A DNA stretch of 64,000 nucleotides from Cupriavidus oxalaticus. GTDB lineage: Bacteria > Pseudomonadota > Gammaproteobacteria > Burkholderiales > Burkholderiaceae. The translations under genes and the position numbers were made by a program. The number at the start of each line of letters is the position of its first letter. Positions within the stretch are counted from its first letter, which is position 1. This document shows, one piece after another, positions 1 to 8,550 of this stretch. The stretch spans positions 2,604,001 to 2,668,000 of the forward strand of contig NZ_CP069812.1 in NCBI RefSeq assembly GCF_016894385.1, written 5' to 3'. The notes under the pieces are model-generated. The model had not been told where the DNA came from. It saw nothing but the letters and a program-made list of their open reading frames with translations, and did no database searches.

Positions 1-114
1 CGCGGCGGCATCGAGCACCGCGTCCTGCTGGTTGTCGTCGACATCGAAATACTGCGCCAGGCGGTCGATCACTTCGGGATAGATGGCGCGGGTGACAAGG
101 ACGGACGGCTTCAT
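1..114 (-). CDS. 2-hydroxyacid (D-glycerate type) dehydrogenase, N-terminal fragment
   Basis: Only the first 38 codons lie in the window; the gene runs off the left edge. The start MKPSVLVTRAIYPEVIDRLA resembles the N-terminus of GyaR/GhrB-type D-2-hydroxyacid dehydrogenases, which reduce glyoxylate or hydroxypyruvate with NAD(P)H in the cytosol. The ATG is at 114-112, four bases after the stop of the upstream antiporter gene on the same strand, so the two are probably co-transcribed and coupled. The nucleotide-binding and catalytic regions are outside the window, so the substrate cannot be judged. The family call rests on the N-terminus alone. Confidence 0.6.
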   Translation of the reverse strand, partial: MKPSVLVTRAIYPEVIDRLAQYFDVDDNQQDAVLDAAA

Positions 115-118
115 GGCA

Positions 119-1555
119 TCACACGTGGAAGAAGAGGAAGGTCATGATGACGAACAGCGGCATCAGGAAGATGCCCGAGTACAGCATGTAGCCGAAGAAG
201 CTCGGCATGCGCACGCCGCGGTTCTCGGCAATGGCCTTGACCATCAGGTTGGGCGCGTTGCCGATATAGGTGTTGGCGCCCATGAAGACCGCGCCGGTGG
301 AAATCGCGGCCAGCGTCGAGGCATCGCGCGTCATCAGCGTGGCGGCGTCGCCGCCGGCGGTGTTGAAGAACACCAGGTAGGTTGGCGCATTGTCCAGGAA
401 CGACGACAGCAGCCCGGTCGCCCAGAAATACATGCTGTCGACCGGCTGCCCGTTGCTGTCGCTGACCGCGCGGATCACGCCGGCAAAGGCGCCGTCGGTG
501 CCGGCCTTGAGCATGGCGATCACCGGGATGATGGTCAGGAAGATGCCGGCGAACAGCTTGCCTACCTCCAGGATCGGCTCCCAGTTGAACTCGTTGCCCG
601 CGCGCGCGGTATGCGGCGTGACCAGCAGCGACACCACCGCCACCACGATCAGCAGCGCATCGCGCGCCACCGCCTGCAGCGGCACGTCGGTACCGAAGAC
701 GTTGAACGAGATGGCCGGCTGCCACAGCCCGCTCATCAGCACCAGGCCGATCACCGCCAGCAGCAGCACGAAGTTGATCTTGCCGTCGATCGAGATACTG
801 TGCGAGTCCGGCGTTGGGTCGTTCTTCTGCGGCAGTTCTTCTTCCTTGTTGCGGTAGTAGTGGCGGTCGACCAGGTAGAACACCACCAGCAGCACCGCGC
901 AGATAAACAGCGTCTCCAGGTAGATGTGGCGCATGGTCCAGAAGAAATCCACGCCCTTCAGGAAGCCCAGGAACAGCGGCGGATCGCCCAGCGGCGTCAG
1001 CGAGCCGCCGGCATTGGCCACCAGGAAGATAAAGAACACGACCACGTGCGCCACGTGGCGACGGTTGTCGTTGGCGCGCAGCAGCGGCCGGATCAGCAGC
1101 ATGGCCGCGCCGGTCGTCCCCATGAAACTCGCCAGCACCGTGCCCAGCGCCAGGATGCCCGTATTGAGCCTCGGTGTCCCGTGCAGGTTGCCGCGCACGC
1201 AGATGCCGCCCGCGACGATATAGAGCGAAGCGATCAGCGAGATGAACGGGATGTACTCGGCGAGCAGCGCATGCACCACGCTGGCGGCTGCCGCATGCGT
1301 GCCGAATACCGCGGCGAACGGCAGCAGGAACAGCAGTCCCCAGCCCGCGGCGATCTTGCCATAGTGGTGGTGCCAGACCTTCGGCGCGAGCAGTGGCCAC
1401 AGCGCAATCGACAGCAGGATGCCGGCAAACGGCAGCCCCCATAGCGGCGACAGTGCAGCCCCGTCGAGGTCAGCGGCATGCGCGGCCACAGGGAAGACAG
1501 CAAGGACAGCGGCCAGCATGGCCAGCATCGGCAGCTGTACGAAAGCAAGTCGCAT
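119..1555 (-). CDS. Sodium:proton antiporter, CitMHS_2/UIT6-like membrane protein
   Basis: Integral membrane protein of about 478 residues. The ATG at 1555 gives a clean signal-anchor (MRLAFVQLPMLAMLAAVLAV) and has AGGAG about ten bases upstream; an in-frame opening further upstream to 1630 is less likely. After a cleavable-looking segment ending AHAAD come many hydrophobic helices. The stretch NAGGSLTPLGDPPLFLGFLK is typical of the putative citrate/Na+ transporters annotated as sodium:proton antiporters. It probably exchanges Na+ for H+ at the inner membrane; a carboxylate substrate is possible. The gene ends four bases before the dehydrogenase start, forming a two-gene unit. Confidence 0.82.
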   Translation of the reverse strand: MRLAFVQLPMLAMLAAVLAVFPVAAHAADLDGAALSPLWGLPFAGILLSIALWPLLAPKVWHHHYGKIAAGWGLLFLLPFAAVFGTHAAAASVVHALLAEYIPFISLIASLYIVAGGICVRGNLHGTPRLNTGILALGTVLASFMGTTGAAMLLIRPLLRANDNRRHVAHVVVFFIFLVANAGGSLTPLGDPPLFLGFLKGVDFFWTMRHIYLETLFICAVLLVVFYLVDRHYYRNKEEELPQKNDPTPDSHSISIDGKINFVLLLAVIGLVLMSGLWQPAISFNVFGTDVPLQAVARDALLIVVAVVSLLVTPHTARAGNEFNWEPILEVGKLFAGIFLTIIPVIAMLKAGTDGAFAGVIRAVSDSNGQPVDSMYFWATGLLSSFLDNAPTYLVFFNTAGGDAATLMTRDASTLAAISTGAVFMGANTYIGNAPNLMVKAIAENRGVRMPSFFGYMLYSGIFLMPLFVIMTFLFFHV

Positions 1556-1721
1556 CAGGCAGGATCTCCTCGGGAATGCAGCATTCATGGTGCATCGAGC
1601 CCCCGCCACCAACGGCGTGCGGGCTCGCACGGCAAGCCTGCAAGTGTAATCGAACCGCCGCGCGCGACCGCTGTGCGGCGCGCGTTTACAGGCGATTCTT
1701 ACGTCCGTGCTGCCCCGCGGA

Positions 1722-2408
1722 TCAAGCCTGCTCGACCAGGATCACATGCACGCGATACGGGCCATGCGCGCCCAGCACGATGGTCTGCTCGATATCCCCG
1801 GTGCGCGACGGGCCGCTGATGATATTAGTTGCGCGCGGCAGCTCGCCGCGCTCGCTGCGCACCAGCGCAAAGGCGTCTTCCAGCCCGGCGACCACGCGCG
1901 AGCGCGGCACCACCGCGATATGCGTTTCCGGCAGCAGCGCCGCGGAGGCGAATGTCGCCGGCCCCGACAGCAGCATCAGCGAGCCGGTCTCGGCGATTGC
2001 GCAGAAGCAGCCGGTGATGCCGACCAGGTCGCCATGGTCGCGGTCGGCCTCGACCTCGCGCAGCGGCGGCCGGCATTCGACCGCAATGCCGGCGTCTTGC
2101 CACGGCAGCGTGCCCAGCGCATCCCATGCCACCGCGCGCTGCACCAGGTTCAGGCTGTCGAGGAAACGCCGCGCAGCCGCCGGCACTTCGTCCATGGTGG
2201 CGACACGATCGACGGTGGACGCCATGCGCTGGGCCTGCAGCAGGAAGGCTTCGACGAGATCGGCCGCCGGCACCGGACGCGGGCCTTGCGGATGGCGCGC
2301 GAGGTAGTCGGCCACCGCGGCGCGTTCGCCCTGCGTGGGCTGGTGCGGCCGGCCCTGTGCGGCACGGATGCGGGCGAAGATGCGGTCGCGGGCGTCGTTG
2401 GTTTCCAT
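1722..2408 (-). CDS. lutC: LutC/YkgG-type LUD-domain protein (lactate utilization protein C)
   Basis: A 228-residue LUD-domain protein. The C-terminal half carries the family segments ITGCFCAIAETGSLMLLSGP, PETHIAVVPRSRVVAGLEDAF and NIISGPSRTGDIEQTIVLGAHGP, which match LutC/YkgG. In other bacteria LutC works with the iron-sulfur proteins LutA and LutB to oxidise L-lactate to pyruvate. The ATG at 2408 was chosen; an upstream in-frame TTG at 2432 would add eight residues. No lutA or lutB neighbour is present: pncB is upstream and the antiporter downstream. A GC-rich hairpin (1661-1684) follows the gene but has no T-run. Confidence 0.85.
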   Translation of the reverse strand: METNDARDRIFARIRAAQGRPHQPTQGERAAVADYLARHPQGPRPVPAADLVEAFLLQAQRMASTVDRVATMDEVPAAARRFLDSLNLVQRAVAWDALGTLPWQDAGIAVECRPPLREVEADRDHGDLVGITGCFCAIAETGSLMLLSGPATFASAALLPETHIAVVPRSRVVAGLEDAFALVRSERGELPRATNIISGPSRTGDIEQTIVLGAHGPYRVHVILVEQA

Positions 2409-2433
2409 AGGGCCTGGCAGTGCGGTTGGCAAG

Positions 2434-2468
2434 GATGCGGCAAGAGGTGCGGCAAGAGGTGCGGCAAA
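2434..2468. repeat. 12-bp imperfect tandem repeat upstream of lutC
   Basis: Three adjacent copies of a unit close to GTGCGGCAAGAG lie between the lutC start and the pncB stop. The last copy degenerates to GTGCGGCAAATT. The copies sit in the short leader of lutC, so copy number could change the spacing between a promoter and the gene. It may simply be slippage in a non-coding gap. Confidence 0.6.
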
Positions 2469-2526
2469 TTACGCGATGCGCCGATTATAGTTGCCGCGGC
2501 ACGGCATACGGCGCGCCGGCATCCCG

Positions 2527-3702
2527 CTATGCCGGCTGGACCGAGAACACCTGCCGCAGGTAGGACAGGTAGCCGGGATCGTCGCACATGGTCTTTTCCG
2601 GCGTGTCCGACAGCTTGGCCACGGGCTGGCCATTGCAGCGCACCATCTTGATCACGATCTGCAGCGGCGTGTAGCCGAGGTCGTTGGTCAGGTTGGTGCC
2701 GACGCCGAAGGCCAGCCGGCAGCGGCCATGGAAGCGCTGGAACAGCTCGATCACGCGCGGCACGTCCAGGCTGTCGCTGAAGATCAGCGTCTTGGTGCGC
2801 GGGTCGACGCGGCTGGCGGCGTAGTGCGCCACCATGCGCTCGCCCCACACGACCGGGTCGCCCGAGTCGTGGCGCACGCCGTCGAACAGCTTGCAGAAGT
2901 ACAGGTCGAAGTCGCGCAGGAAGGCATCGAAGCCGTAGGTATCGGACAGCGCGATGCCAAGATCGCCGCGGTACTCGCGCGCCCAGCGTTCCAGCGCATA
3001 CACCTGCGAATCGCGCAGCCTCGGTCCCAGCGCCTGGCAGGCCTGCAGGTATTCGTGCGCCATCGTGCCGAGCGGCACCATGTTGTGCAGGCGGGCGAAA
3101 TGGACGTTGCTGGTGCCGGCCAGCTGCGCACCGAGCTCGCGCCGCATGGTCAGCAGCACCTCTTCCTGCCAGTCGCGCGAGAAGCGCCGGCGCGTGCCGT
3201 AGTCGGCGATGACGCAATCGGCGAGTTCCGGCGGCTGCAGCAGGGCCAGCTTGTCTTCCAGGCGGCGGCGGCCGCCGGCGAGGTCGGGCCGCGGCTGGGT
3301 GCGGCGGAAGTAGACCTCGTTGACGATCGCCAGCACCGGCACTTCGAACAGGATGGTATGCAGCCACGGGCCGATGATCGAGATCTCGATCTCGCCGTTG
3401 CCCTGCGGCGCCTCGCGCACCGACACGTATTTTTCGTTCAGGTGGAACAGGCCGAGGAAGTCGACGAAATCGCTCTTGATGAAGCGCAGGCCGCGCAGGT
3501 AGGCGAGTTCGTCGTCAGTGAAACGCAACTGGCACAGGTGCGCGATCTCGGCACGCACCTCATCGATATACGGCGTCAGGTCGACGCCGGCGTTGCGGCA
3601 CTTGAAACGGTATTCGACCTGCGCCTGCGGAAACTGGTGCAGGACCACCTGCATCATCGTGAACTTGTACAGGTCGGTGTCGAGCAGGGACTGGATGATC
3701 AT
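2527..3702 (-). CDS. pncB: Nicotinate phosphoribosyltransferase
   Basis: Converts nicotinate and PRPP to nicotinate mononucleotide, the first step of the Preiss-Handler route to NAD, in the cytosol. The 391 residues match the usual length. The N-terminus [20 protein letters not shown] is the family hallmark, and the C-terminal part has the phosphoribosyl-binding region [19 protein letters not shown]. The ATG at 3702 directly precedes the conserved start. lutC follows after about 120 bp and may be read from the same transcript. No repressor site is evident. Confidence 0.95.
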   Translation of the reverse strand: MIIQSLLDTDLYKFTMMQVVLHQFPQAQVEYRFKCRNAGVDLTPYIDEVRAEIAHLCQLRFTDDELAYLRGLRFIKSDFVDFLGLFHLNEKYVSVREAPQGNGEIEISIIGPWLHTILFEVPVLAIVNEVYFRRTQPRPDLAGGRRRLEDKLALLQPPELADCVIADYGTRRRFSRDWQEEVLLTMRRELGAQLAGTSNVHFARLHNMVPLGTMAHEYLQACQALGPRLRDSQVYALERWAREYRGDLGIALSDTYGFDAFLRDFDLYFCKLFDGVRHDSGDPVVWGERMVAHYAASRVDPRTKTLIFSDSLDVPRVIELFQRFHGRCRLAFGVGTNLTNDLGYTPLQIVIKMVRCNGQPVAKLSDTPEKTMCDDPGYLSYLRQVFSVQPA

Positions 3703-3781
3703 AGCTAGCCAGACGGCGATGTGCCGGGTCAGTCCGACATGCTAACCGAGACTGCGCGCGTCCGGGGCGCTCAGGGGCAGC

Positions 3782-4321
3782 TCAGGCGCCGTCGAGGAAC
3801 GGCTGCGGCGCGCGCAGCGCCGGCTTCCCGGCCGTCCCGCCCTGCAGGCACCACAGCACCCGGCCGTCGCTCCCCCGGCAGGACACCAGCGTGGCGGCGC
3901 TGCGCGGCACGCGCTGCGGCAACGGCTCGGCAAAGGCGCCGTCCTCGGCAAGGATGCGCTCGGTGTAGACCGCCGCGCCTGCGCGCTCGAAGCGCAGCAC
4001 CTGCATCCGGTCGCCCGGCTTCGGATGCAGCTCGGGTCCGCAAGGCATCAGGCCGGCGCGGCCGCAATGCGCGATGGCATCGCCCGCGGGGGAATCGGTC
4101 ACGCTGAAGTGGTCCCAGTCGAAGCCGGTCAGCGCCGGCAACGCGACCGGCGCCTCGGATCGTGCGCGCCATGCCACCAGCCGGGACACCACGCTGTCCG
4201 CCATGCCGGGCTGGGCCAGGGCTTGCGCACGGGCGGACGGTGTCATCGCCGGAAATGCCGCCAGCATCACAAGCAGCGACAGCAAGGCGGCGCGGCGGCA
4301 ACAACGAAGCGGGCGTGGCAT
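3782..4321 (-). CDS. Small exported protein of unknown function
   Basis: About 179 residues with a signal peptide (Arg-rich start, hydrophobic core LLSLLVMLAAF, cleavage near ARAQA). The ATG at 4321 has GGGAG seven to eight bases upstream, which favours it over in-frame starts up to 4423. The mature part has several cysteines (HCGRAGLMPCGPE, VSCRGSDGRVLWCLQGG), suggesting disulfide bonds in the periplasm. I do not recognise the family. It is divergent from fdxA and separated from it by an AT-rich gap, so it appears to be a single-gene unit. Confidence 0.7.
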   Translation of the reverse strand: MPRPLRCCRRAALLSLLVMLAAFPAMTPSARAQALAQPGMADSVVSRLVAWRARSEAPVALPALTGFDWDHFSVTDSPAGDAIAHCGRAGLMPCGPELHPKPGDRMQVLRFERAGAAVYTERILAEDGAFAEPLPQRVPRSAATLVSCRGSDGRVLWCLQGGTAGKPALRAPQPFLDGA

Positions 4322-4628
4322 ACGAATCTCCCGGCGTGGAGGCATGTGGCACTCAGGCGGCCTCATCATGCCTGCGGTTGCGCAAGCACGCCAGCGGCCC
4401 GCCATGTCTTGGATCAAAAGCACATAAAGAAATAAGAAAACTATCTGATCCAGCTATATAGACCCGCTATCCTTGCCAGAAGGCTCGGCTACAATACCGG
4501 TTTCCGAAAGGCCACGGCCGGCGCTCGTCCCGCCCATCCCCGCCCGCCAGGGCAGATGGAGGCGTCCGCCGGCAAGAAGCGGCCCAACAGTTTCCCATCA
4601 AAAGCCGACCCGTTTTCCTGGAACCGAA
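4322..4628. promoter_or_regulatory. Divergent AT-rich intergenic region before fdxA
   Basis: This 307-bp gap separates the minus-strand exported protein from plus-strand fdxA. Its centre (about 4405-4495) is unusually AT-rich for this genome. TACAAT at 4490-4495 and TATATA at 4455-4460 are possible -10 boxes for fdxA, but neither has a good -35 box. No structured RNA is evident. Confidence 0.35.
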
Positions 4629-4952
4629 ATGACTCACGTTGTCACCGAATCCTGCATCCGTTGCCGCTACACAGACTGCGTTGACGTATGTCCGGTGGAT
4701 TGTTTCCGCGAAGGCCCGAACTTCCTGGCCATCGACCCGGATGAGTGCATCGACTGCGCCGTGTGCGTGGCCGAATGCCCGGTGAACGCCATTTACGCCG
4801 AGGAAGACGTGCCGGGCGACCAGCAGCAGTTCATTGAACTGAACGCCGACCTGGCGCGCGCCTGGCCTTCGATCACCAAGACCAAGGCCCCGCTGGCCGA
4901 GGCCGAGGAGTGGAAGGACGTCACCGACAAGCTGCAATACCTGGAGCGCTGA
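4629..4952 (+). CDS. fdxA: Ferredoxin FdxA (7Fe type)
   Basis: A 107-residue ferredoxin with two cysteine-rich clusters near the N-terminus: [18 protein letters not shown] and [17 protein letters not shown]. The spacing fits a [3Fe-4S]/[4Fe-4S] ferredoxin of the FdxA family. It is a cytosolic electron carrier. The ATG at 4629 directly precedes the conserved MTHVVTESC start; an in-frame extension back to 4473 lacks family similarity. A reductase of the ferredoxin-NADP type follows about 100 bp downstream on the same strand, so the pair may form an electron-transfer unit. Confidence 0.95.
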   Translation: MTHVVTESCIRCRYTDCVDVCPVDCFREGPNFLAIDPDECIDCAVCVAECPVNAIYAEEDVPGDQQQFIELNADLARAWPSITKTKAPLAEAEEWKDVTDKLQYLER

Positions 4953-5049
4953 GCGCAAGCTGAGCCCACCAGGCAGCAAAGAAAGCCGTCCCCACGCGCT
5001 TTCCGCAATGCCGGGCACCCGCGTGCCCAACCAACGTATCAGGACGAAT

Positions 5050-6159
5050 ATGGACTTGAGCATTCCAAATCCCGTTGCCGACGCGACCAGGCAGGTCGAG
5101 GGCGGCAGCCCCGCAGGCGGCCAGCCGCTGGAAATCGACGCACTGATCGTCGGTGCCGGTCCGGTGGGCCTGTTCCAGGTGTTTGAACTGGGCCTGCTCG
5201 AAATCAAGGCCCACGTGATCGATTCCCTGAAAGTCGTTGGCGGCCAGTGCGTGGAACTGTATCCGGACAAGCCCATCTACGACATCCCGGCCGTGCCCAG
5301 CTGCACCGGCCAGGAACTGACCGACAACCTGCTCAAGCAGATCGAGCCGTTCGAGCCCACCTTCCACCTGGGCCAGGAAGTCTCCGTGGTGGAGCGCCGT
5401 GAAGACGGCCGCTTCTTCGTCGAGACCTCGCTCGGGACCCGCTTTATCACCAAGACCATCTTCATCGCTGCCGGCGTGGGCTCGTTCCAGCCGCGTACGC
5501 TGAAGGTCGAGGGCCTCGACAAGTTCGACGGCAAGCAGCTGTTCTACCGCGTCAAGGATCCGAGCCGCTTCCACGGCCGCAACCTGGTGATCGTCGGCGG
5601 CGGCGACTCGGCGCTGGACTGGACGCTGGACCTGGTCGGCAAGGCCGAGTCGGTGGTGATGATCCACCGCCGCGACGGCTTCCGCGCCGCGCCGGCCTCG
5701 GTGGCCAAGATGAAGGAACTGTGCGAACAACTGGAAATGCAGTTCGTGGTCGGCCAGATCGGCGGCTATGAAGAAAAGGACGGCGTGCTCACCGAGATCA
5801 AGGTGACCGGTGCCGACGGCGTGACCCGCCGCCTGCCGCTGGACGACCTGCTGGTGTTCTTTGGCCTGTCGCCCAAGCTCGGCCCGATCGCCGAGTGGGG
5901 CCTGGACCTGGAGCGCAAGCAGATCAAGGTCGATACCGAGAAGTTCCAGACCAATATCCCGGGCATCTTCGCGGTGGGCGACATCAACACCTACCCGGGC
6001 AAGAAGAAGCTGATCCTGTCGGGCTTCCACGAGGCCGCGCTGGCCGCGTTCGGTGCTGCGCCGTATATCTTCCCCGAGAAGAAGATCCACATGCAGTACA
6101 CCACGACCTCGCCGAAGCTGCACAAGGTCCTGGGCGTGGAATCGCCGGTGTTCGACTGA
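5050..6159 (+). CDS. Ferredoxin--NADP reductase, thioredoxin-reductase-like type
   Basis: A 369-residue flavoprotein. An N-terminal FAD-binding motif ([19 protein letters not shown], about residues 35-53) and a central NADPH-binding motif ([19 protein letters not shown]) frame a TrxR-like fold. There is no CxxC redox pair between them, which separates it from thioredoxin reductase and fits the type-2 ferredoxin-NADP reductases. It probably moves electrons between NADPH and a ferredoxin such as the upstream FdxA. The ATG at 5050 has AGGA upstream. A hairpin with a T-run follows at 6183, ending the unit. Confidence 0.9.
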   Translation: MDLSIPNPVADATRQVEGGSPAGGQPLEIDALIVGAGPVGLFQVFELGLLEIKAHVIDSLKVVGGQCVELYPDKPIYDIPAVPSCTGQELTDNLLKQIEPFEPTFHLGQEVSVVERREDGRFFVETSLGTRFITKTIFIAAGVGSFQPRTLKVEGLDKFDGKQLFYRVKDPSRFHGRNLVIVGGGDSALDWTLDLVGKAESVVMIHRRDGFRAAPASVAKMKELCEQLEMQFVVGQIGGYEEKDGVLTEIKVTGADGVTRRLPLDDLLVFFGLSPKLGPIAEWGLDLERKQIKVDTEKFQTNIPGIFAVGDINTYPGKKKLILSGFHEAALAAFGAAPYIFPEKKIHMQYTTTSPKLHKVLGVESPVFD

Positions 6160-6182
6160 TACGGCGCTGCACGGTGCCGCAG

Positions 6183-6210
6183 AAAAAAGCCGCCGCAAGG
6201 CGGTTTTTTT
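6183..6210 (+). terminator. Rho-independent terminator after the ferredoxin reductase gene
   Basis: AAAAAAGCCGCC, loop GCAA, then GGCGG followed by seven T. The stem extends into the A/T flanks, so it could work in both directions. Confidence 0.9.
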
Positions 6211-6211
6211 C

Positions 6212-6240
6212 TGGCACAAACGAAAAACCGTCGCTATAAT
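6212..6240 (+). promoter_or_regulatory. Candidate upstream sigma70 promoter before tRNA-Asn
   Basis: A perfect TATAAT at 6235-6240 with TGGCAC at 6212-6217, 17 bp apart. It lies just after the reductase terminator and about 130 bp before tRNA-Asn. No gene lies between, so it is either a second tRNA promoter or a remnant. The -35 box is weak. Confidence 0.5.
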
Positions 6241-6326
6241 GCGGCCTCGCTGCTGAACACCAACGTGGGCCGCAGCCAGCCAGCCGCTCCGAAGCCCCTG
6301 ACGACAAACAAAATGTTGATAAGGTG

Positions 6327-6356
6327 TTGACGACAAAAAGAGAAACTGGCTATAAT
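6327..6356 (+). promoter_or_regulatory. Strong sigma70 promoter of tRNA-Asn
   Basis: TTGACG at 6327-6332 and TATAAT at 6351-6356 with an 18-bp spacer. The tRNA begins 15 bp after the -10 box. This is as close to consensus as anything in the window and suits a stable RNA gene. Confidence 0.88.
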
Positions 6357-6371
6357 CTCTTTCTCAGCTGT

Positions 6372-6447
6372 TCCCCGATAGCTCAGTCGGTAGAGCGACG
6401 GACTGTTAATCCGCAGGTCCCTGGTTCGAGCCCAGGTCGGGGAGCCA
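6372..6447 (+). tRNA. tRNA-Asn (anticodon GTT)
   Basis: A 76-nt cloverleaf with a seven-base-pair acceptor stem (TCCCCGA with TCGGGGA), D-arm GCTC...GAGC, anticodon GTT at 6405-6407 in loop CTGTTAA, T-arm with GGTTCGAGCC, discriminator G and encoded CCA. It closely resembles E. coli tRNA-Asn. It stands alone between its own promoter and terminator. The 3' end shows no attachment-site duplication or integrase within the window. Confidence 0.98.
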
Positions 6448-6457
6448 ACCGATACGG

Positions 6458-6486
6458 AAGCCCGGTGCAAACGCACCGGGCTTTTT
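6458..6486 (+). terminator. Terminator of tRNA-Asn
   Basis: A perfect 11-bp stem, AAGCCCGGTGC and GCACCGGGCTT, with a four-base loop AAAC and extra T residues, starting eleven bases after the tRNA. Confidence 0.93.
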
Positions 6487-6543
6487 CGTTTGTGGCTCGT
6501 CGAGGCTTGCCTCCGGGGCCGCCGCAGCGCCCCTGCCCTCCGC

Positions 6544-7311
6544 TTATCCCTGCAGCGAACCGCCTGCGGCCTTCAGCGCCACGACGATCGCCTGCGCATT
6601 GGCTTCGACCCGATGCAGCGGCCCCGCTACCGACATCCCGTAGACAACGCCGCCGAGCGATAGCGGAATCGCGATGGCCCCCAGGTCCGGGAACGACTCG
6701 CCGAAGTTCGGATACCACCCCTGCGCCTGCCATTGCTGCATCGCTGCCTCGAATACCCGCAGCGAGTCCACCGTGCGCCCGGTGCGCGAGGCAAAGGAAA
6801 CGCTGGCCAGCAGTTCCGCGCGGCTCTCCGCGGTCATGGTGCCGAGGATGGCGCGGCCGATGGAATTGACATGCGCGTCGCGCAGTTCGCCCGGCGCGGC
6901 GATATAGCGCACCGGGTTGGCGGATTCGCGCACCTCCAGGTACAGCACGCGGCCGTCGTCCTGCAGCTTGCCGAAGATCACGGTTTCGCCGGTGTCATCG
7001 CGCAGCGACTCCAGCACCGGCTGCACGCGTTCGAGCAGCGGGTCGTTGCGCGCGATGCGCTGGGCGATATCGAGCAACCGCCGCGTGGGGTAGTAGCCCT
7101 GGCGGCGGCCGGTTTCGTACAGGTAGCCCAGCGACGCCAGCGTGCGGATCAGCCCCAGGCAGCTCGACATCGGCGCACCCAGCAGCTTCGCCAGTTCGGT
7201 CAGCGTCAGCGAGCGCCCTTCGCGTGCATAGATTTCCATGATCTCGATCACGCGCAGCGCCGTCTTGACGCTGCCGTAGCCGGATTTTTCCGCCGCTTCG
7301 TTTTCTGCCAT
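6544..7311 (-). CDS. IclR-family transcriptional regulator
   Basis: A 255-residue regulator with an N-terminal winged helix (about residues 12-75, with SLTLTELAKLLGAPMSSCLG as the helix-turn-helix) and a C-terminal IclR effector domain that should bind a small carboxylate or aromatic ligand. It is the last gene of a five-gene minus-strand unit, 69 bp after the CoA transferase. That placement suggests it controls this unit, including itself. A palindrome upstream of the first gene (11192-11207) is a candidate binding site. The ligand is unknown. Confidence 0.93.
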   Translation of the reverse strand: MAENEAAEKSGYGSVKTALRVIEIMEIYAREGRSLTLTELAKLLGAPMSSCLGLIRTLASLGYLYETGRRQGYYPTRRLLDIAQRIARNDPLLERVQPVLESLRDDTGETVIFGKLQDDGRVLYLEVRESANPVRYIAAPGELRDAHVNSIGRAILGTMTAESRAELLASVSFASRTGRTVDSLRVFEAAMQQWQAQGWYPNFGESFPDLGAIAIPLSLGGVVYGMSVAGPLHRVEANAQAIVVALKAAGGSLQG

Positions 7312-7380
7312 CGTTGGCTTCCTCGACTTCCGTGTGCTTTGGCCGGAATTGTACGCGGCGTGTTTCCCTACGCAGCCGGA

Positions 7381-8541
7381 TCAGGTGCCGGAGCCGTCCT
7401 GCGCCTGTGGCAGACCTTCCGGCCAGCTACGGATATTGCCCGGCGTGCGCGAGAACCGCGTGGGAATGCCGACACCACGCAGGCGCCCTTCGCTCGGATG
7501 GTCGTATTCGAACATCATGCCGGTGGCGCGAAGGTGCGGGTCATCCACCAGGCTGTCGAAATGCGGCAGCTCGCTGTGCGGGATATCGGCATCGCGCAGC
7601 AACGCCAGCCACTCCGCGGTGGTGCGCTGCGCGACGATCTCGGCGAGCGTGGCGTAGAGCGCGTCGATATTGGCGCTGCGCGCGGCGGGCGTGGCATAGC
7701 GCGGGTCGCGCGCCAGTCCGGCATGGCCCGACAGGTCGAAAAAGCGCAGCCACTGCGCGCTGGTATAGGGCAGCAGCGCAAGATGGCCGTCGCTGGTGCG
7801 GTACGGCTTGCGGTGGGCCGACATCACGCGCGGATAGCCGGCAGGGCCGAGCGGCGGCACGAAGGTCTGCCCGGCGAGCTGCTCGGTGGCGAGGAACGAC
7901 ACCAGCGTCTCGAACATCGGCACCTCGATGGCCTGGCCCTGGCCCGATCGCTCGCGTTCATACAGCGCCATCGGGATCGCATAGGCGACGGTCAGGCCGG
8001 CAACCTTGTCGGCCAGGATGGTGTTGACGTACTGCGGCCCCTCGTTCGAGTTGGCGCCCTGGAACTGCGCCATCCCGCTGCGTGCCTGGATGATGTCGTC
8101 GAAGGCCGGTGCGCCGGCATACGGGCCCTCTTCCGAATAGCCATAGGCGCCGCAATAGATCAGCCGCGGATGGTCCGACCTGAGTGAGGCATAGTCCAGG
8201 CCGAGCTTGCGCAACGACTGCGGCCGCACGTTGGAGACGAAGACATCGGCCGTGGCGATCAGCGCCTTCAGCTCGGCCAGGTCCTCCGGCTGCTTGACGT
8301 CGAGCACGACAAACCGCTTGTTGCGGTTCAGGTTGAGGAAACTGGCGCCCATCGCGGCGTGGCGCGCCGGCTCGGCATGGCGGAACACATCGCCGGCGGG
8401 CGGTTCGACCTTGATCACTTCGGCGCCCATGTCGCCGAGGATCTGCGTGGCGTACGGCCCCATCGCCACCGAGGTCATGTCGATCACCCGCACGCCCGCC
8501 AGGGGCCCGGTCGCGGGAGGCGCTTTGTCTTGCATCGTCAC
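7381..8541 (-). CDS. CaiB/BaiF-family CoA transferase
   Basis: A 386-residue class III CoA transferase, which moves CoA between a thioester and a free acid. The N-terminus GVRVIDMTSVAMGPYATQIL and the segment MGAEVIKVEPPAGD are characteristic, and the Gly/Tyr-rich active-site region (GAYGYSEEGPYAG) is present. It follows the acyl-CoA dehydrogenase gene by nine bases, so the pair is coupled: the transferase would activate an imported acid that the dehydrogenase oxidises. The acid itself cannot be told from sequence. Confidence 0.92.
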   Translation of the reverse strand: MTMQDKAPPATGPLAGVRVIDMTSVAMGPYATQILGDMGAEVIKVEPPAGDVFRHAEPARHAAMGASFLNLNRNKRFVVLDVKQPEDLAELKALIATADVFVSNVRPQSLRKLGLDYASLRSDHPRLIYCGAYGYSEEGPYAGAPAFDDIIQARSGMAQFQGANSNEGPQYVNTILADKVAGLTVAYAIPMALYERERSGQGQAIEVPMFETLVSFLATEQLAGQTFVPPLGPAGYPRVMSAHRKPYRTSDGHLALLPYTSAQWLRFFDLSGHAGLARDPRYATPAARSANIDALYATLAEIVAQRTTAEWLALLRDADIPHSELPHFDSLVDDPHLRATGMMFEYDHPSEGRLRGVGIPTRFSRTPGNIRSWPEGLPQAQDGSGT

Positions 8542-8550
8542 CCTCCCCGT

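Noticed and set aside
1661..1684. GC-rich hairpin after lutC as a terminator
   Set aside because: The stem has a bulge and no T-run on the minus strand, so it was mentioned but not called as a terminator.
6372..6447. tRNA-Asn as an integration site for a mobile element
   Set aside because: No integrase, no direct repeat of the tRNA 3' end and no foreign-looking DNA within reach.
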